Origin: an uncultured Granulicatella sp.
Lineage (GTDB): Bacteria; Bacillota; Bacilli; Lactobacillales; Aerococcaceae
Assembly: GCA_938017885.1 (NCBI GenBank)
Contig: CALIJD010000261.1
Coordinates: 1-7,651, forward strand
DNA length: 7,651 nucleotides
Direction of reading: 5' to 3'
Part shown: piece by piece, positions 7,454-7,651 of the stretch
How the letters are laid out: each line of letters begins with the position of its first letter
How positions within the stretch are numbered: position 1 is the first letter of the stretch
Made by a program: the position numbers and the translations under genes
The notes under the pieces: model-generated
What the model saw: only the letters and a program-made list of their open reading frames with translations
What the model was told of the DNA's origin: nothing
Database searches by the model: none

Positions 7454-7651
7454 TTAAAACAGTTTTAATTGTTTATAAATTTTATCTGTCTTTTCTAAAT
7501 GCGAAACACTTAGCCCAATCAAACGAATTGGCTTTTCATCCATCATTTCTTCAAATAGTTGCAATGCAAGCTGAAGAATTTCTTCTTTTTTATTAAAATA
7601 GTCCCGTAATGTAACACTTTTACTTGTTGTATTAAAATTAGAATCTCTTAA
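7454..7651 (-). CDS. dinB: DNA polymerase IV (Y-family), C-terminal fragment at window edge
   Basis: The last 65 codons of a gene enter from the right edge, reading LRDSNFNTTSKSVTLRDYF at first and ending with a tandem TAA TAA. The segment matches the little-finger domain of Y-family translesion polymerases, with the closing strand PIRLIGLSVSHL (residues 41-52 of the fragment). The final residues QLKLF form a pentapeptide beta-clamp-binding motif of the QLxLF type, placed at the extreme C-terminus as in Pol IV. DinB copies past damaged bases and is recruited by the sliding clamp. The catalytic palm domain lies outside the window, so activity cannot be judged. Another Y-family member such as UmuC-like is less likely given the tail. 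Confidence 0.9.
   Translation of the reverse strand, partial: LRDSNFNTTSKSVTLRDYFNKKEEILQLALQLFEEMMDEKPIRLIGLSVSHLEKTDKIYKQLKLF

Overview
This window comes from a low-GC Gram-positive bacterium, most likely one of the Lactobacillales. The evidence is the AT-rich codon use (almost only TTA for leucine in the pdh genes), strong AGGAGG-type ribosome binding sites, a Firmicutes-type four-gene pyruvate dehydrogenase operon, and an E2 subunit with two lipoyl domains as known from enterococci. A genus cannot be fixed by eye. The Carnobacteriaceae/Enterococcaceae (for example Granulicatella-like) are a guess only. All recognisable genes lie on the minus strand, so the window reads right to left.

From right to left: (1) 7454-7651 is the 3' end of a Y-family DNA polymerase (DinB, Pol IV), ending in a beta-clamp-binding tail. 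(2) 7146-7453 is a 308-bp gene-free region. It holds operator-like direct repeats, a long imperfect inverted repeat that looks like a terminator, and a probable pdh promoter. (3) 1888-7145 is the complete operon pdhA-pdhB-pdhC-pdhD (E1 alpha, E1 beta, E2, E3). It has inverted repeats in the B-C and C-D gaps and a good intrinsic terminator just after pdhD. (4) 1638-1839 holds a separate promoter. (5) 1-1637 is a two-gene unit for pseudouridine breakdown: a PfkB-family kinase (PsuK) overlapping by 4 bp with pseudouridine-5'-phosphate glycosidase (PsuG), which is cut by the left edge.

The pdh proteins form one cytoplasmic complex that turns pyruvate, CoA and NAD+ into acetyl-CoA, CO2 and NADH. 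E1 (alpha and beta) decarboxylates pyruvate on thiamine diphosphate, E2 carries the acetyl group on lipoyl-lysines and passes it to CoA, and E3 reoxidises the lipoamide. PsuK and PsuG together convert pseudouridine to uracil and ribose 5-phosphate. The sequence shows two transcription units separated by a terminator, so their adjacency need not mean shared control.

The genes are familiar housekeeping or catabolic genes, and I see no evidence of a new multi-gene system. The less ordinary material is non-coding: the repeat-rich region upstream of pdhA, the structured gaps inside the operon, and an inverted repeat over the psuKG -10 box. A recent 30-bp tandem duplication inside the pdhC linker is also notable.
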